This document shows, piece after piece, positions 9,421-18,959 of a DNA stretch of 64,000 nucleotides. The DNA lies in assembly GCF_001661675.2 (NCBI RefSeq), contig NZ_CP019602.1, positions 2,009,501 to 2,073,500 on the forward strand. Direction: 5' to 3'. The stretch is from Croceicoccus marinus (GTDB lineage Bacteria; Pseudomonadota; Alphaproteobacteria; Sphingomonadales; Sphingomonadaceae). Position 1 is the stretch's first letter. The number at the start of each line of letters is the position of its first letter. A program made the translations under genes and the position numbers. The notes under the pieces were generated by a model. It was not told the origin of the DNA. It searched no databases and was given only the letters and a program-made list of their open reading frames with translations.

Positions 9421-10001
9421 AGCCGCATCTCCATCTGCGCGACGGGGGCGAAACTGCGGCGGTGCAATGGGGTAGGACCATATGTGCGCAGCGCCTCCAG
9501 GTGCTCCGGCGTGCCGTATCCCGCGTTGCGGTCCCAGCCGTAATGCGGATGCCGCGCCGCCGCCTCGCGCATCATTCGGTCGCGGTGTTCCTTGGCGATG
9601 ATCGATGCGGCCGAGATGCAGGGCTCCTTCGCGTCGCCCTTGACGATGGCGCGCGCGGGCCAGCGCCATTCGGGGCGGCGGCCCGCGGGCGTCAGATTGC
9701 CGTCCACCAGCACCTCCAGCGGGTCGCAGCCGATCCGGGCGCATACCGCTTCAACCGCCAGCGTCATCGCCAGCATGGTCGCGCCGAAGATGTTGAGCCG
9801 GTCGATCTCCTCGACCTCCACCACCCCTACGCCCCAGGCGCAGCGGCGCTTGATCGTGCCTTCCAGCTCGGCGCGTTTTTCGCGGCTCAGCACCTTGGAA
9901 TCGGCCAGCCCTGCAGGTCGCGGCTTGCACAGCAGCACGGCAGCGGCCACAACCGGCCCCGCCAGGGGCCCGCGGCCCGCTTCGTCCACCCCGACAATCA
10001 C
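9417..10001 (-). CDS. rnhB: ribonuclease HII
   Basis: Endonuclease that cuts the RNA strand of RNA-DNA hybrids and removes misincorporated ribonucleotides. The 194 residues begin MIVGVDEAGRGPLAGPVV, the family's DEAGRG signature with catalytic Asp and Glu. Other conserved parts are LADSKVLS, LVDGN and the AASIIAKEHRDRMM helix. It lies directly upstream of the SDR with a 4-bp overlap. Confidence 0.95.
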   Translation of the reverse strand: MIVGVDEAGRGPLAGPVVAAAVLLCKPRPAGLADSKVLSREKRAELEGTIKRRCAWGVGVVEVEEIDRLNIFGATMLAMTLAVEAVCARIGCDPLEVLVDGNLTPAGRRPEWRWPARAIVKGDAKEPCISAASIIAKEHRDRMMREAAARHPHYGWDRNAGYGTPEHLEALRTYGPTPLHRRSFAPVAQMEMRL

Positions 10002-10052
10002 GGGCGGACCGCCAAAGCGTACCGCGCCCCGCAGCAGGAAACATCACGAACC

Positions 10053-11219
10053 ATGGAGCTTATATCAGTGCGTCTTGCCAGCATCGCCCTTGTTTCGCTT
10101 GCCTTCGCGCCGCTTGCAAGCTGCCAGGAGGCCGCCACCCCCGCCGCCGGTGGACAGGCCGGGGATAATCCCGCCAGCGTCGATTTCGCGCGCGAGGACA
10201 TGGGCACCTTCGACGAGCCATGGGCCATGGCGTTCGAACCCGGCACCGGCACATTGTTCGTCACCGAAAAGGCCGGCACGCTCAAGTTCCGCAAGGCCGA
10301 CGGCACGGTGGGCACCGTCAGCAATGTGCCCGAGGTGGATTACGGCGGCCAGGGCGGGCTGGGCGACATCGTGTTCGCGCCCGACTATGCCAGCAGCCAC
10401 GCGGTCTATCTCAGCTTTGTCGAGGCGGGGCCCGGCGACACCCGCGGCGCGGCGGTGACGCGCGCGACGCTGCAATGCGACCAGCCCGACAGCTGCACGC
10501 TGCGCGACCCCCGCGTGATCTGGCGTCAGGACGAGAAGGTGACCGGCAGCGGCCATTTCTCGCACCGCATCGCCTTTTCGCCCGACGGCGACTTCCTGTT
10601 CATCGCATCGGGCGACCGGCAGAAGATGCAGCCCGCGCAGGACCTGTCGAACAATCTGGGCACCATCGTCCGCCTGCTGCCCGACGGCAGCCCCGCGCCG
10701 GGCAACCCCTTCACGGCCGAGGCGAACGCCAACGAGGAAATCTGGTCCTATGGCCACCGCAACATCCTTGGCCTCGCCTTCGACGCGCGCGGGCAGCTGT
10801 GGGATCTGGAACACGGGCCGCAGGGCGGGGACGAGCTGAACCTGGTGGAGCGCGGCGCGAACTATGGCTGGCCCAACGTGTCGAACGGCATCCATTACGA
10901 CAACGCGCCGATCCCCGACCATGCGCCGGGCGATCCCTATGTCGCGCCGGTCGAATGGTGGGACCCGGTGATCGCGCCGGGCGGCATGATCTTCTATTCG
11001 GGCGCCCTGTTCCCCGCATGGCAGAACAATGCGCTGATCGCCGGCCTGGTCAGCCAGGGCCTGGTGCTGGTGAAGATGGATGGCACCGCCGCCACCGAAA
11101 CCGCCCGCTACGATTTCGGCGAACGCCTGCGCGCCGTAGCCGAAGCGCCCGACGGTTCGGTCTGGGTGGCCGAGGACGGGCCGGAGGCGACCATCTGGCG
11201 CCTGACCCCCGGTAGCTGA
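10053..11219 (+). CDS. PQQ-dependent aldose sugar dehydrogenase-type lipoprotein
   Basis: Soluble glucose/aldose dehydrogenase-type beta-propeller (Asd/YliI family) that would oxidise sugars with PQQ in the periplasm. An N-terminal signal ends in the lipobox LASC, so it should be a lipoprotein. Family motifs: GQGGLGDIVFAP, SHRIAFSPDG, YGHRNILGLAFD, LEHGPQGGDELN, NYGWP and the C-terminal RLRAVAEAPDG. The 388-residue length is usual. I use the ATG at 10053; a GTG five codons on is also possible. No PQQ synthesis genes are in the window. Confidence 0.88.
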   Translation: MELISVRLASIALVSLAFAPLASCQEAATPAAGGQAGDNPASVDFAREDMGTFDEPWAMAFEPGTGTLFVTEKAGTLKFRKADGTVGTVSNVPEVDYGGQGGLGDIVFAPDYASSHAVYLSFVEAGPGDTRGAAVTRATLQCDQPDSCTLRDPRVIWRQDEKVTGSGHFSHRIAFSPDGDFLFIASGDRQKMQPAQDLSNNLGTIVRLLPDGSPAPGNPFTAEANANEEIWSYGHRNILGLAFDARGQLWDLEHGPQGGDELNLVERGANYGWPNVSNGIHYDNAPIPDHAPGDPYVAPVEWWDPVIAPGGMIFYSGALFPAWQNNALIAGLVSQGLVLVKMDGTAATETARYDFGERLRAVAEAPDGSVWVAEDGPEATIWRLTPGS

Positions 11220-11368
11220 ACCTACCCCCGGCAGCTGAACCCTGCCCGCCATCCAGGCGGCCAGCCATGGTGACAGGGCAGAATATCATCGACAGCGCCG
11301 CGCGGGGTTCCTATTCGCGCGGCGCTTTCGTTTCCGCCCGTTACGTCCTGCCAGAGTCGCCATTCCCC

Positions 11369-11884
11369 ATGCCCACCATCATCCCGCTAGACCAGGTCGA
11401 CCCCGCCATGGTCGAGGAACTGCTCGACCGCGCGTTCGGGCCCGACCGCCACGGACGCACCGCATACAGCGTGCGCGATGGGACCGAGCCGCTGGGCGCG
11501 CTGTCCTTTGCCGCGCTGGACGACGACGACTGGCTGGCGGGATCGATCCAGTGCTGGCCCGTCGCGCTGACCGATCCGTCGGGCCGACCGCACCCGATGA
11601 TCATGATCGGCCCGGTCGCGGTCGTGCCCGAACTGCAGAACGCCGGCTATGGCAAGGCGCTGATGCTGGCGAGCATCGCCGCGCTGCAGGCGGGCGGCGC
11701 CGTGCCGCTGCCGCAGGTGCTGATCGGGGACGCCGATTACTATGGCCGCTTCTTCGGTTTCGTGGCCGAGCCGACGCAGGGCTGGAGCCTGCCCGGCCCC
11801 TATGACCCGGCCCGGCTGCTGGTGCGGTGCGAAAACCTGTCCGTATTGCCTCAGCTCGGCGCGCTGGGGCCTTGGCGCGGCTGA
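11369..11884 (+). CDS. GNAT family N-acetyltransferase
   Basis: 171 residues with a GNAT fold. The strand IGPVAVVPELQNAGYGKALML is the acetyl-CoA-binding motif A, followed by ADYYGRFFGF typical of the YhbS-like subgroup. The start at 11369 (MPTIIPLDQVDP) matches family N-termini; the frame is open upstream but without similarity. The acceptor substrate is unknown. It lies just before the DUF1285-CCA run and on the same strand. Confidence 0.8.
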   Translation: MPTIIPLDQVDPAMVEELLDRAFGPDRHGRTAYSVRDGTEPLGALSFAALDDDDWLAGSIQCWPVALTDPSGRPHPMIMIGPVAVVPELQNAGYGKALMLASIAALQAGGAVPLPQVLIGDADYYGRFFGFVAEPTQGWSLPGPYDPARLLVRCENLSVLPQLGALGPWRG

Positions 11885-11911
11885 CCCGATCTGGCATCGC
11901 CTGTCGCTGCG

Positions 11912-12472
11912 ATGCCTTATGAGATACCCCCCGATCTGGCAGGCCTCGGCCTTGCCGAGATAGCCGAAGCGGTCGCCGCCCGCCGCCTGCCCCCCGTGGA
12001 CGAATGGCAGCCCGATGCCACCGCCGACAGCGGCATGGAAATCCGCGCCGATGGCCGCTGGTTTCACGAAGGAAGCGAGATACGCCGCCCCGGCATGGTG
12101 CGCGCCTTCTCCTCGCTGCTGCGCAGGGACGAGGACGGCTTCTGGCTGGTCCTGCCCTATCAGAAGCAGAGCATCGCGGTTGCCGACGCGCCCTTCGTCG
12201 CGGTGGATGTCAAGCAGGACGAGGAGGATGGCGCGCCCGTGCTGACCTTCCGCCTCAATACCGACGAATTCGTCACCGCCGATGCCGAACACCCCATCAC
12301 TGCGCGCGGCGATGCCGACACGCCCGCGCTCTATGTGCGGGTGCGCGGTGGGCTCGACGCACGGCTAGACCGCTCCACCTATGCCCAGCTGGCCGAGATC
12401 GCGATCGCCCGCGATCCCGATACGCTTGCCGTCGAAAGCCGCGGCGCCGCCTTCCCGCTGGTGCCGCGTTGA
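11912..12472 (+). CDS. DUF1285 domain protein
   Basis: 186-residue cytosolic protein with no signal or membrane segment. The pattern GLAEIAEAVAARRLPPVDEWQP ... IRADGRWFHEGSEIRRPGMVRAFSSLLRRDEDG ... is diagnostic of the DUF1285 family, a uniformly small proteobacterial family of unknown biochemical role. The gene order DUF1285, CoA pyrophosphatase, CCA-adding enzyme recurs in alphaproteobacteria. Its TGA overlaps the TTG start of the next gene. Confidence 0.85.
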   Translation: MPYEIPPDLAGLGLAEIAEAVAARRLPPVDEWQPDATADSGMEIRADGRWFHEGSEIRRPGMVRAFSSLLRRDEDGFWLVLPYQKQSIAVADAPFVAVDVKQDEEDGAPVLTFRLNTDEFVTADAEHPITARGDADTPALYVRVRGGLDARLDRSTYAQLAEIAIARDPDTLAVESRGAAFPLVPR

Positions 12473-13098
12473 GCGAACTGCACGACCGCCTCGCCTCGCT
12501 CTACCGCGCAGGCCATCGCCGCACGGTCACGGGGCTGCGCGACGACGCCGAATGGCTGCCCGAGGGGGAACGTGCGCGCCGCGCCGCCGTGCTGGTCGCG
12601 ATCACCGACCGCCCGCTGCCCGCAAACGAACCCGCCAGCCCCGGCCCCGGCATCCTCTTCATCCAGCGCCCCACCCGCATGCGCCGCCATCCGGGCCAGG
12701 TCGCCTTCCCCGGCGGCGGCATCGACCCCGGCGAAACCCCGATCCAGGCCGCTTTGCGCGAGGCGGAGGAGGAGATCGCCCTGCCCCCCACCCGCGTGAA
12801 GATCATCGGCGAAAGCGACCGCTATCGCACCGGCAGCGGCTTCGACATCTCGCCCGTGCTGGCGATCGTCCCGCCCGACCTGCCGCTGAACGCCAACCCG
12901 GCCGAGGTCGACAGCTGGTTCGAGGCGCCGCTCTCCTTCCTGCTCGATACCGGCAATGTCCGCGTGGGCACGGGCGAGCTGAACGGCAGGAAGCGCCGCT
13001 TCCTGGAAATGCAGTACCAGAACTACCGCATCTGGGGCGTCACCGCGGCGATCCTGTATAATCTGCGCCGCCGCCTGCTGCGGGGGCCGCAGCTATGA
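12469..13098 (+). CDS. NUDIX hydrolase, CoA pyrophosphatase type
   Basis: 209 residues. It carries the NuCoA signature (ILFIQRPTRMRRHPGQVAFPGG) broken over positions 60-80, directly followed by the Nudix helix GETPIQAALREAEEEIAL. The Ala in place of the last Nudix Gly is normal for this subgroup. It is predicted to split coenzyme A or acyl-CoA into phosphopantetheine and 3',5'-ADP. The start is a TTG at 12469 (MSELHDRLASL) overlapping the preceding TGA; no nearby ATG fits. The 3' end overlaps the next gene by ATGA. Confidence 0.88.
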   Translation: MSELHDRLASLYRAGHRRTVTGLRDDAEWLPEGERARRAAVLVAITDRPLPANEPASPGPGILFIQRPTRMRRHPGQVAFPGGGIDPGETPIQAALREAEEEIALPPTRVKIIGESDRYRTGSGFDISPVLAIVPPDLPLNANPAEVDSWFEAPLSFLLDTGNVRVGTGELNGRKRRFLEMQYQNYRIWGVTAAILYNLRRRLLRGPQL

Positions 13099-14282
13099 GC
13101 GAGACCGTGATGCCCGCCGCCGATTGGGCCGAGCGCGACGACCTGCCCGCGCTGGTCGCTGCGCTGGGGGCCGACGATTGCCGCTATGTCGGCGGCTGCG
13201 TGCGCGACGCGCTGCTGGGCGTGCCCGCCAGCGACGTCGACATCGCCACCCGCCACCGGCCCGAAACTACGCAGAATTTGCTGAAACAGGCCGGCATCCG
13301 CAGCGTGCCCACCGGCATCGACCATGGCACAATCACCGCGATCCTGCCCCGCGGCCCGGTCGAGATCACGACCCTGCGCAAGGATGTCGATACCGACGGC
13401 CGCCACGCCATTGTCGCCTTCGCCAATGAATGGTTCGACGATGCCGCGCGCCGCGACTTCACGATCAACGCGCTCTACGCCCACCCGGAAACCTTGCGAA
13501 TTTCGGATTATTTCGGCGGGCTCGATGATCTAGAGGCGCGCGTGGTGCGCTTCATCGGCGATGCCGAGACCCGCATCCGCGAGGATCATCTGCGGATCCT
13601 GCGCTATTTCCGCTTCCAGGCGCGCTTCGGATCGAAAGTGGACGACAAGGCCGAGACCGCCTGCCGCGACCTCGCCTCCACGCTCAAGGGCCTGTCGCGC
13701 GAACGCGTCGCTGGCGAACTGCTGGCGATCCTTGCCCTGCCCGATCCCGCCGCCAGCTTCGAACGCATGGCGCAGCTGGGCGTGCTGCCCGTGATCCTGC
13801 CCGAGGTGGACGACGAAGGCATCGCTACCCTCGCCGCGCTGCAACAGGCCGAGAGCCGCGAACACTTGCCCCCCGATCCCATCCGCCGGCTGGCCGCACT
13901 GCTGCCGCCCGATGCCGAACAGGCCCGGCAGGTTGCATCGCGCCTGCGGCTGTCGAACGCGCAGAAGAAGCGCATCGGCCTTGCCGCCGACCGGCAGACG
14001 CATGACGGGGACGATCCCCGCTCGCTCGCCTATCGCCTGGGCATCGAAACCGCGCGGGATCGCCTGCTGCTGCTGGGCGAAGGCATTGGCCCGATCACCG
14101 GCTGGACCGTTCCCCGGCTGCCCGTATCGGGCGGCGACATCATGCGCGCCGGCATCGGCCAGGGCCCGCTGATCGCCCGCACGCTCCACGCCATCGAAGG
14201 GCGCTGGATCGCCGAGGGCTTTCCCGACGCGGAACGCACCCGCGCCATACTCGTAGAGGAAGTCGGGAAGGCGCGCATGTAG
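13095..14282 (+). CDS. cca: CCA tRNA nucleotidyltransferase
   Basis: Class II nucleotidyltransferase that adds or repairs the 3' CCA of tRNAs. The head domain shows CRYVGGCVRDALLG, the metal pair DVDIATRHRP, and RRDFTINALY. The neck has EDHLRILRYFRFQARFG, which specifies C/A addition. The length of 395 residues is normal for alphaproteobacteria. It is translationally coupled to the CoA pyrophosphatase (4-bp overlap). Confidence 0.93.
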   Translation: MSETVMPAADWAERDDLPALVAALGADDCRYVGGCVRDALLGVPASDVDIATRHRPETTQNLLKQAGIRSVPTGIDHGTITAILPRGPVEITTLRKDVDTDGRHAIVAFANEWFDDAARRDFTINALYAHPETLRISDYFGGLDDLEARVVRFIGDAETRIREDHLRILRYFRFQARFGSKVDDKAETACRDLASTLKGLSRERVAGELLAILALPDPAASFERMAQLGVLPVILPEVDDEGIATLAALQQAESREHLPPDPIRRLAALLPPDAEQARQVASRLRLSNAQKKRIGLAADRQTHDGDDPRSLAYRLGIETARDRLLLLGEGIGPITGWTVPRLPVSGGDIMRAGIGQGPLIARTLHAIEGRWIAEGFPDAERTRAILVEEVGKARM

Positions 14283-14365
14283 CGGCGTCTTACGTTTCAT
14301 CCAGGCCGGTCATGCGGGCGAAAGCCTGCCCGTGCTAACTCCATTGCATGCTATCTGGGCGACAC

Positions 14366-15031
14366 ATGGACCTCGAACGCCTTTCCCAGCTTCCCTATGG
14401 CGAGCTTTTCGCCAGCAACCCGCTTCTGATGGGGGCGCTGATCGCGCTCGGCATCTCGATCGTGGGCGGCGCGATCATCCGCACCATGCCGCGCATCGGC
14501 TCGCTGATGCGGGGCCTTGGCAGTTTCGGCCTGGCCGTGGTGCTGGTGCTGACCATTATCGATGTCGCGCGCCTGTCGGGCGGCAGCGATTTCGCGCGCA
14601 GCCTGTCGGTCGCCGAACTGGGCATGCCCGAACAGGTGGTCGAGGGGGGCGAGACGCAGGTCCCGCTGTCGCGCGACGGACATTACTGGCTGGAAGGCAC
14701 GGTCAACGGCCATCCCGAACGTTTCCTGATCGACACCGGCGCCTCGCTCACCGCGATCTCGCCCGACACCGCCGAACGCGGGCGGGTAGAGGCGAATCCG
14801 ATGCGCGGCACCATCGCGCTGCAGACCGCGAACGGCGCCTCGCCGGGCCGCGTCGCCACCATGCAGGAACTGCGCGCGGGCAATATCCTGGCCCGCGACC
14901 TCGACGTGGTGATCGCGCCGGGGCTGAACGGCATCAACGTGCTGGGCATGAATTTCCTGTCCCGCCTGCAGGGCTGGCGGGTGGAGAACGGCACGCTGAT
15001 CCTGGTGCCGCACAACCCGCAGCCAGCCTGA
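14366..15031 (+). CDS. membrane-anchored retropepsin-like aspartic protease
   Basis: 221 residues. Two hydrophobic helices (about residues 18-40 and 53-70) anchor it. A single retropepsin-like domain follows with active site FLIDTGASLTAIS and flap/second-half motif GLNGINVLGMNFLSRL. This is the TIGR02281-type clan AA family found in alphaproteobacteria, thought to work as homodimers; targets are unknown. The start at 14366 gives MDLERLSQLPYGEL. Confidence 0.85.
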   Translation: MDLERLSQLPYGELFASNPLLMGALIALGISIVGGAIIRTMPRIGSLMRGLGSFGLAVVLVLTIIDVARLSGGSDFARSLSVAELGMPEQVVEGGETQVPLSRDGHYWLEGTVNGHPERFLIDTGASLTAISPDTAERGRVEANPMRGTIALQTANGASPGRVATMQELRAGNILARDLDVVIAPGLNGINVLGMNFLSRLQGWRVENGTLILVPHNPQPA

Positions 15032-15310
15032 TCCGCGCCTGTTATCGCTTGCCAAATTGCTGCGTGTGCGAATTTCATTGCGCAATATGCAAATGATCCC
15101 TATCTAGCCGCTTGTGACAGTGTCGGACGAACCGGCACCTTCGTATGCCCGCGTGAGCCGCGCCGACCTTAAACGGCGAATTCTGGCCCCGCATGCGAAC
15201 CGTGGATCAAACCGCGGGTGCACACCGCAGCTTCCCGATCACGCTAAGGGTCGCCGTAAGGCCCCGCACGTCCGCAAAAGGCGGATCCGTGCCCATGTGA
15301 GTATAGATAT
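15032..15310. other. intergenic leader before RhlE-like helicase
   Basis: 279 bp without a convincing gene. A short frame from a GTG at 15114 reads on into the helicase in another frame and has no recognisable family or good ribosome site. DEAD-box helicase genes often have long 5' leaders involved in cold or autogenous control, so a structured leader is possible, but no specific motif was recognised. Confidence 0.4.
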
Positions 15311-16738
15311 TTGTCCTATTTTTCGGATCTCGGCCTCGCCGAGCCCATTACACGCGCTCTGACCTCCAAGGGTTATGACGAGCCGACCCCGATCCAGCGG
15401 CAGGCGATCCCCGCCCTGATGGAAGGGCGCGACCTGCTGGGCATCGCCCAGACCGGCACCGGCAAGACCGCTGCCTTCGCGCTCCCCTCGATCCACCGCC
15501 TCGTCGAAAACGAAAAGCGTCCGCAGGCGGCCTCGTGCCGTATGCTGGTGCTGTCGCCGACGCGCGAATTGGCGGCGCAGATCGCCGACAACATGCGCTT
15601 CTATGCCAAGAACACGCGGCTGCAGGTGCAGTGCATCTTCGGCGGCGTTCCCGCCGGCAAGCAGGCGAAGAAGCTGGTCGCTGGCACCGACATCCTCGTC
15701 GCCACGCCCGGCCGCCTGCTCGACCTGATCGACCAGCGCGCGCTGACCCTGCGCGATGTCGAGATTTTCGTGCTGGACGAAGCCGACCAGATGATGGACC
15801 TTGGCTTCATCAAGCCGCTGACCCGCGTTGCCGCCCTGCTTCCGCAGGACCGGCAGAGCCTGTTCTTCTCGGCCACCATGCCCGATGCGATCGCCAGCCT
15901 CGGCAAGCGCTTCATCAAGGACCCGGTGAAGGTCGAGGTCGCCCCGCAGTCGACCACCGCCGAGCGGGTCGAGCAATTCGCGATCCACATCGACCAGAGC
16001 GAGAAGCAGTCGCTCCTCACCCTCTCGCTGCTGAAAGGCATTGAGAGCGGCGAGATCGACCGCACCCTCGTCTTCACGCGCACCAAGCACGGCGCCGACC
16101 GCGTCGTTCGCCATTTGGCCGCGGCGGGCATCAATGCCGCCGCGATCCACGGCAACAAGACGCAGGCACAGCGCACCCGCGCACTCGACGGCTTTCGCGA
16201 CGGCAAGGTGCCGGTGCTGGTCGCCACCGACATCGCGGCGCGCGGCATCGACGTTTCGGGCGTTTCGCACGTCTTCAACTTCGAAATCCCGAACGTGCCC
16301 GAACAATATGTCCACCGCATCGGCCGCACCGCGCGTGCGGGTGCGGACGGCATGGCGATCAGCTTCGTCGCGCCCGATGAAAAGCCGTATATGCGCGACA
16401 TCGAGCTTCTGACGAAGAACAAGCCCGCGATCCTGCCGATCCCGGAAAACTTCGTTGCCAATGCGGCGAAGCTGCCCAAGCCCACCCGCGCGCCGGCCGG
16501 TGCCGAACGCAACCCCGACGCACGCGGCGGACGCGGGCGCGGCGGCGGCGGCGGCGGCGGCGGACGCGGTCGCAGCGGCGGCGGCGGATCCAAGCAGTTC
16601 GAGGATCGCCAGCAGCGCAAGTCGGCCGAGAACCGCGGCGACGGCCTTCCGCGCGACGACATGGGCCGCAAGCGCCGCTTCCGACCCAAGGGCGCGAATG
16701 GCGTGGGCGCACACAAGGGCGCGGTTAAGGCCCGCTAA
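15311..16738 (+). CDS. rhlE: DEAD/DEAH-box ATP-dependent RNA helicase, RhlE-like
   Basis: 475-residue helicase with all motifs: Q motif (PTPIQRQAIP), AQTGTGKT, PTRELAAQI, TPGRLLDL, DEAD, SAT, and the C-terminal RGIDVSGV and HRIGRTARAG. A Gly/Arg-rich tail (runs of Gly encoded by ggc repeats near 16540-16590) is a typical RNA-binding extension. It probably acts in ribosome assembly or RNA decay at low temperature. The start is a TTG at 15311 (MSYFSDLGLAEPI) with GTGAG upstream; no in-frame ATG precedes it. Confidence 0.92.
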   Translation: MSYFSDLGLAEPITRALTSKGYDEPTPIQRQAIPALMEGRDLLGIAQTGTGKTAAFALPSIHRLVENEKRPQAASCRMLVLSPTRELAAQIADNMRFYAKNTRLQVQCIFGGVPAGKQAKKLVAGTDILVATPGRLLDLIDQRALTLRDVEIFVLDEADQMMDLGFIKPLTRVAALLPQDRQSLFFSATMPDAIASLGKRFIKDPVKVEVAPQSTTAERVEQFAIHIDQSEKQSLLTLSLLKGIESGEIDRTLVFTRTKHGADRVVRHLAAAGINAAAIHGNKTQAQRTRALDGFRDGKVPVLVATDIAARGIDVSGVSHVFNFEIPNVPEQYVHRIGRTARAGADGMAISFVAPDEKPYMRDIELLTKNKPAILPIPENFVANAAKLPKPTRAPAGAERNPDARGGRGRGGGGGGGGRGRSGGGGSKQFEDRQQRKSAENRGDGLPRDDMGRKRRFRPKGANGVGAHKGAVKAR

Positions 16739-16756
16739 GGCCAGGCCGGACTAAGA

Positions 16757-16794
16757 AAAAGGGGCGGGAAGGCAGATGCTTTCCCGCCCCTTTT
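16757..16794. terminator. bidirectional Rho-independent terminator
   Basis: A perfect 14-bp inverted repeat (aaaaggggcgggaa at 16757-16770 and its complement at 16781-16794) with a 10-nt loop. The A and T runs at the two ends serve both strands. It lies between the convergent helicase and phospholipase D-family genes. Confidence 0.92.
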
Positions 16795-16820
16795 CATGTC
16801 CGGCTTCGGCTGGGGAGTTT

Positions 16821-18401
16821 TCAGCTGGGCCGGTGCAGCTTGCGGAACAGCGCGGCGCGCTTGCTCTTCGCGCCGACGATCGGCTCGAAGAAATCGCCCG
16901 GATCCTCGGGGTCCAGCCATTCCTCGTCCGCCATGCGCTTTTCCAGCTCGTTCAGCTCGCGCGCGGGCAGCGGCTTCAGCCTGCGTCCCGGCTGCGGATG
17001 CTGCGCGATCATCGCATGCATCGATCCATAACGCTCCAGCAGGCCTGCGATCTCGCCGGGCTCGGCGCCGATATGCTCGGCCAGCAGCGAGTGGCGGATC
17101 GCCCGTATCTGCTCTCCGCAGCCCGCATTGGCCGGGCGGGTCGCATCGATCAGCAGGTCGCATTCGCTGTCCAGCCCAAGCGAACGGTTGTTCATGTTGG
17201 CCGAGCCCACCTTCATCATCTCGTCATCGACGATGGTCAGCTTGGCATGGACATAGATCGGCCTGTCGCCGGCGGTATGCGGCACATAGATGCGGAACCG
17301 CTGGTGCGTATCGACCGCCTTGATCGTCTCCACCAGCCGCGCACGCGCAGTATCCATCGCCTCCTGCTCCAGCCAGCCATCGGCGAACAGCGGGTTCACC
17401 AGCACGATCTCGGGCGGATTCGGTTCGGCCACGCGCTCCGCAATCACCTCGGCGATCTTGCGCGACGCGAAATACTGGTTCTCGGCATAGATGAAGCGCT
17501 TCGCCTTGCGGATCATGTCGAGGAACAGCGTCTCGATCTCGGCAATCTCGCCATTGCCGTTCCACTTGGCGCGGGTGCGCGCGATGCCGATCTCGATGTC
17601 GGTGAACTGCGGCTCCAGCCCGTCGGGCCACGGGCTTTCGGGCTGGTGAGGCAGCTGGCCGATGGCCTCGCCCCCGGCGATGCGCCAGCGATTGCGCCCC
17701 AACTCGTCCAGCGCGCCCGCGACCTCGCCCTCCACCAGCATGGTCAGGTCGTGCCACGGCATGTATCGCCGCCCGCCCGGCGCACGGCGCAGCCGCTCGC
17801 CGTCGCCATGTTCGCGGGTGTCCCAGCGGTCGGCGGTCATGTCGATCCCCCCGCACACGGCGAAGCGGTCGTCGATCACCACGATCTTCTGGTGATGGCT
17901 GCACCCCATCGGATGCGCCGAATCCAGCTTCAGCTCGATCTGCCTGTTTTTGTACCAGCGCCACAGGTCCAGGATCATCGAGCCGCGGAAGAACATCTTG
18001 AACGCGGCGAAATTCCATTTCAGCACCCGGATCTTCAGATCGGGGTTCTGCCTGGTCAGCCACACGATGAACGCGCCCAGCCTTCGCGGCGGGTGGCGGC
18101 GCTTGAAGATGTTCAACCAGCCCCGCCCGCGCCCCAGCGCGATGCGCGTGTCGAAATCCCAGCCGATCAGCATGATCCGCCGGCGGGCCTTCATCATCGC
18201 TTCCTGGATCAGCAGGAAATAATCCGCGGCATCGACGACCAGCGTCGCGCGGGTGCAATGCTCATAGCGCCAGACCCCGCGCGCCTCGCTTTCGGAGTCG
18301 GCAGGGCCTGGTTCGTCTTCCGCGGGCCACAGCGATCCCGGTTCTGCCTCGCCATCGGGCGAGAGCGGCCGTGGCCGCCTTTCTTCATCAACGCTCGTCA
18401 A
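16821..18401 (-). CDS. phospholipase D / cardiolipin synthase-like protein
   Basis: 526 residues with two HKD motifs: HHQKIVVIDD in the first half and VHAKLTIVDDEMMKVGSANMNNRS in the second. The overall layout (ARRRIMLIGWDFDTRIAL near the N-terminus) matches bacterial PLD-family proteins that transfer or hydrolyse phosphatidyl groups. There is no signal peptide. I prefer a TTG start at 18401, with GGAGG five bases upstream; a more distal ATG at 18491 would run 52 bp into the hemerythrin gene. It is probably cotranscribed with that gene. Confidence 0.85.
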   Translation of the reverse strand: MTSVDEERRPRPLSPDGEAEPGSLWPAEDEPGPADSESEARGVWRYEHCTRATLVVDAADYFLLIQEAMMKARRRIMLIGWDFDTRIALGRGRGWLNIFKRRHPPRRLGAFIVWLTRQNPDLKIRVLKWNFAAFKMFFRGSMILDLWRWYKNRQIELKLDSAHPMGCSHHQKIVVIDDRFAVCGGIDMTADRWDTREHGDGERLRRAPGGRRYMPWHDLTMLVEGEVAGALDELGRNRWRIAGGEAIGQLPHQPESPWPDGLEPQFTDIEIGIARTRAKWNGNGEIAEIETLFLDMIRKAKRFIYAENQYFASRKIAEVIAERVAEPNPPEIVLVNPLFADGWLEQEAMDTARARLVETIKAVDTHQRFRIYVPHTAGDRPIYVHAKLTIVDDEMMKVGSANMNNRSLGLDSECDLLIDATRPANAGCGEQIRAIRHSLLAEHIGAEPGEIAGLLERYGSMHAMIAQHPQPGRRLKPLPARELNELEKRMADEEWLDPEDPGDFFEPIVGAKSKRAALFRKLHRPS

Positions 18402-18439
18402 TCCCACCTCCGGCGGTAGATGCGGAAAAAAGCGGGTGC

Positions 18440-18925
18440 TTACTCCTTTGCATCCTCCATGGCGACAGGCGTCACCTCGGCTTCCTCGCATTCCTCGGCC
18501 TTGCGGCGGTCGAACACCTCGCGCATGTGCTCCTTGTCCGCATCGGTCAGATATTGCTCATAATCGGGGAAGTTCTCTTCCTCTTCCTCGTCGATGTGGT
18601 GGGTATAGCGGTGCTCAAGCTTGTCGAACTTGGTCTTCCAGGCGCTGCTCGACATGTCGGTCGCGGCCAGATCGTTGAGCATTTCCTCGATCTCGTGATG
18701 CTCGGCGACCGAATGGCGCGTCTCGTCATTGGTCGGCGGCTTGCGCAGCATCGTGGAATACAGCGCCATTTCCTCGGCGGCGGCATGGCTCTTCACCTCC
18801 TTGGTGAAGCGTTCCAGCAAATCGCGCCGCTCGTCGCTGTCGCCCTCGGTCTTGCTCATCTGCTTGAGCAGTTCACGGTGCTTATCGTGGTCCTCGATCA
18901 GTCGGGCGAATATCTTGTCTGCCAT
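18440..18925 (-). CDS. hemerythrin HHE cation-binding domain protein
   Basis: 161 residues. Metal-binding His/Glu residues appear in IEDHDKHRELL, SHAAAEEMALY, VAEHHEIEEML and YTHHIDEEEEENFP, the four-helix di-iron hemerythrin-like pattern. Roles suggested for the family are oxygen, NO or iron sensing and stress protection. The ATG at 18925 has AGGAGCC upstream. A near-consensus EcfG promoter lies at 18960-18985 on the same strand. Confidence 0.85.
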   Translation of the reverse strand: MADKIFARLIEDHDKHRELLKQMSKTEGDSDERRDLLERFTKEVKSHAAAEEMALYSTMLRKPPTNDETRHSVAEHHEIEEMLNDLAATDMSSSAWKTKFDKLEHRYTHHIDEEEEENFPDYEQYLTDADKEHMREVFDRRKAEECEEAEVTPVAMEDAKE

Positions 18926-18959
18926 GGGGCGGCTCCTGTTGATGGGTGTTTGTCCGATC

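Noticed and set aside
14311..14336. Terminator between cca and the aspartic protease gene
   Set aside because: A short CGGGC-GAAA-GCCTG-like hairpin is present, but it lacks a T run and the genes are codirectional.
15114..15362. 82-residue frame from a GTG before the helicase
   Set aside because: It overlaps the helicase start, lacks a ribosome site and resembles no known protein.
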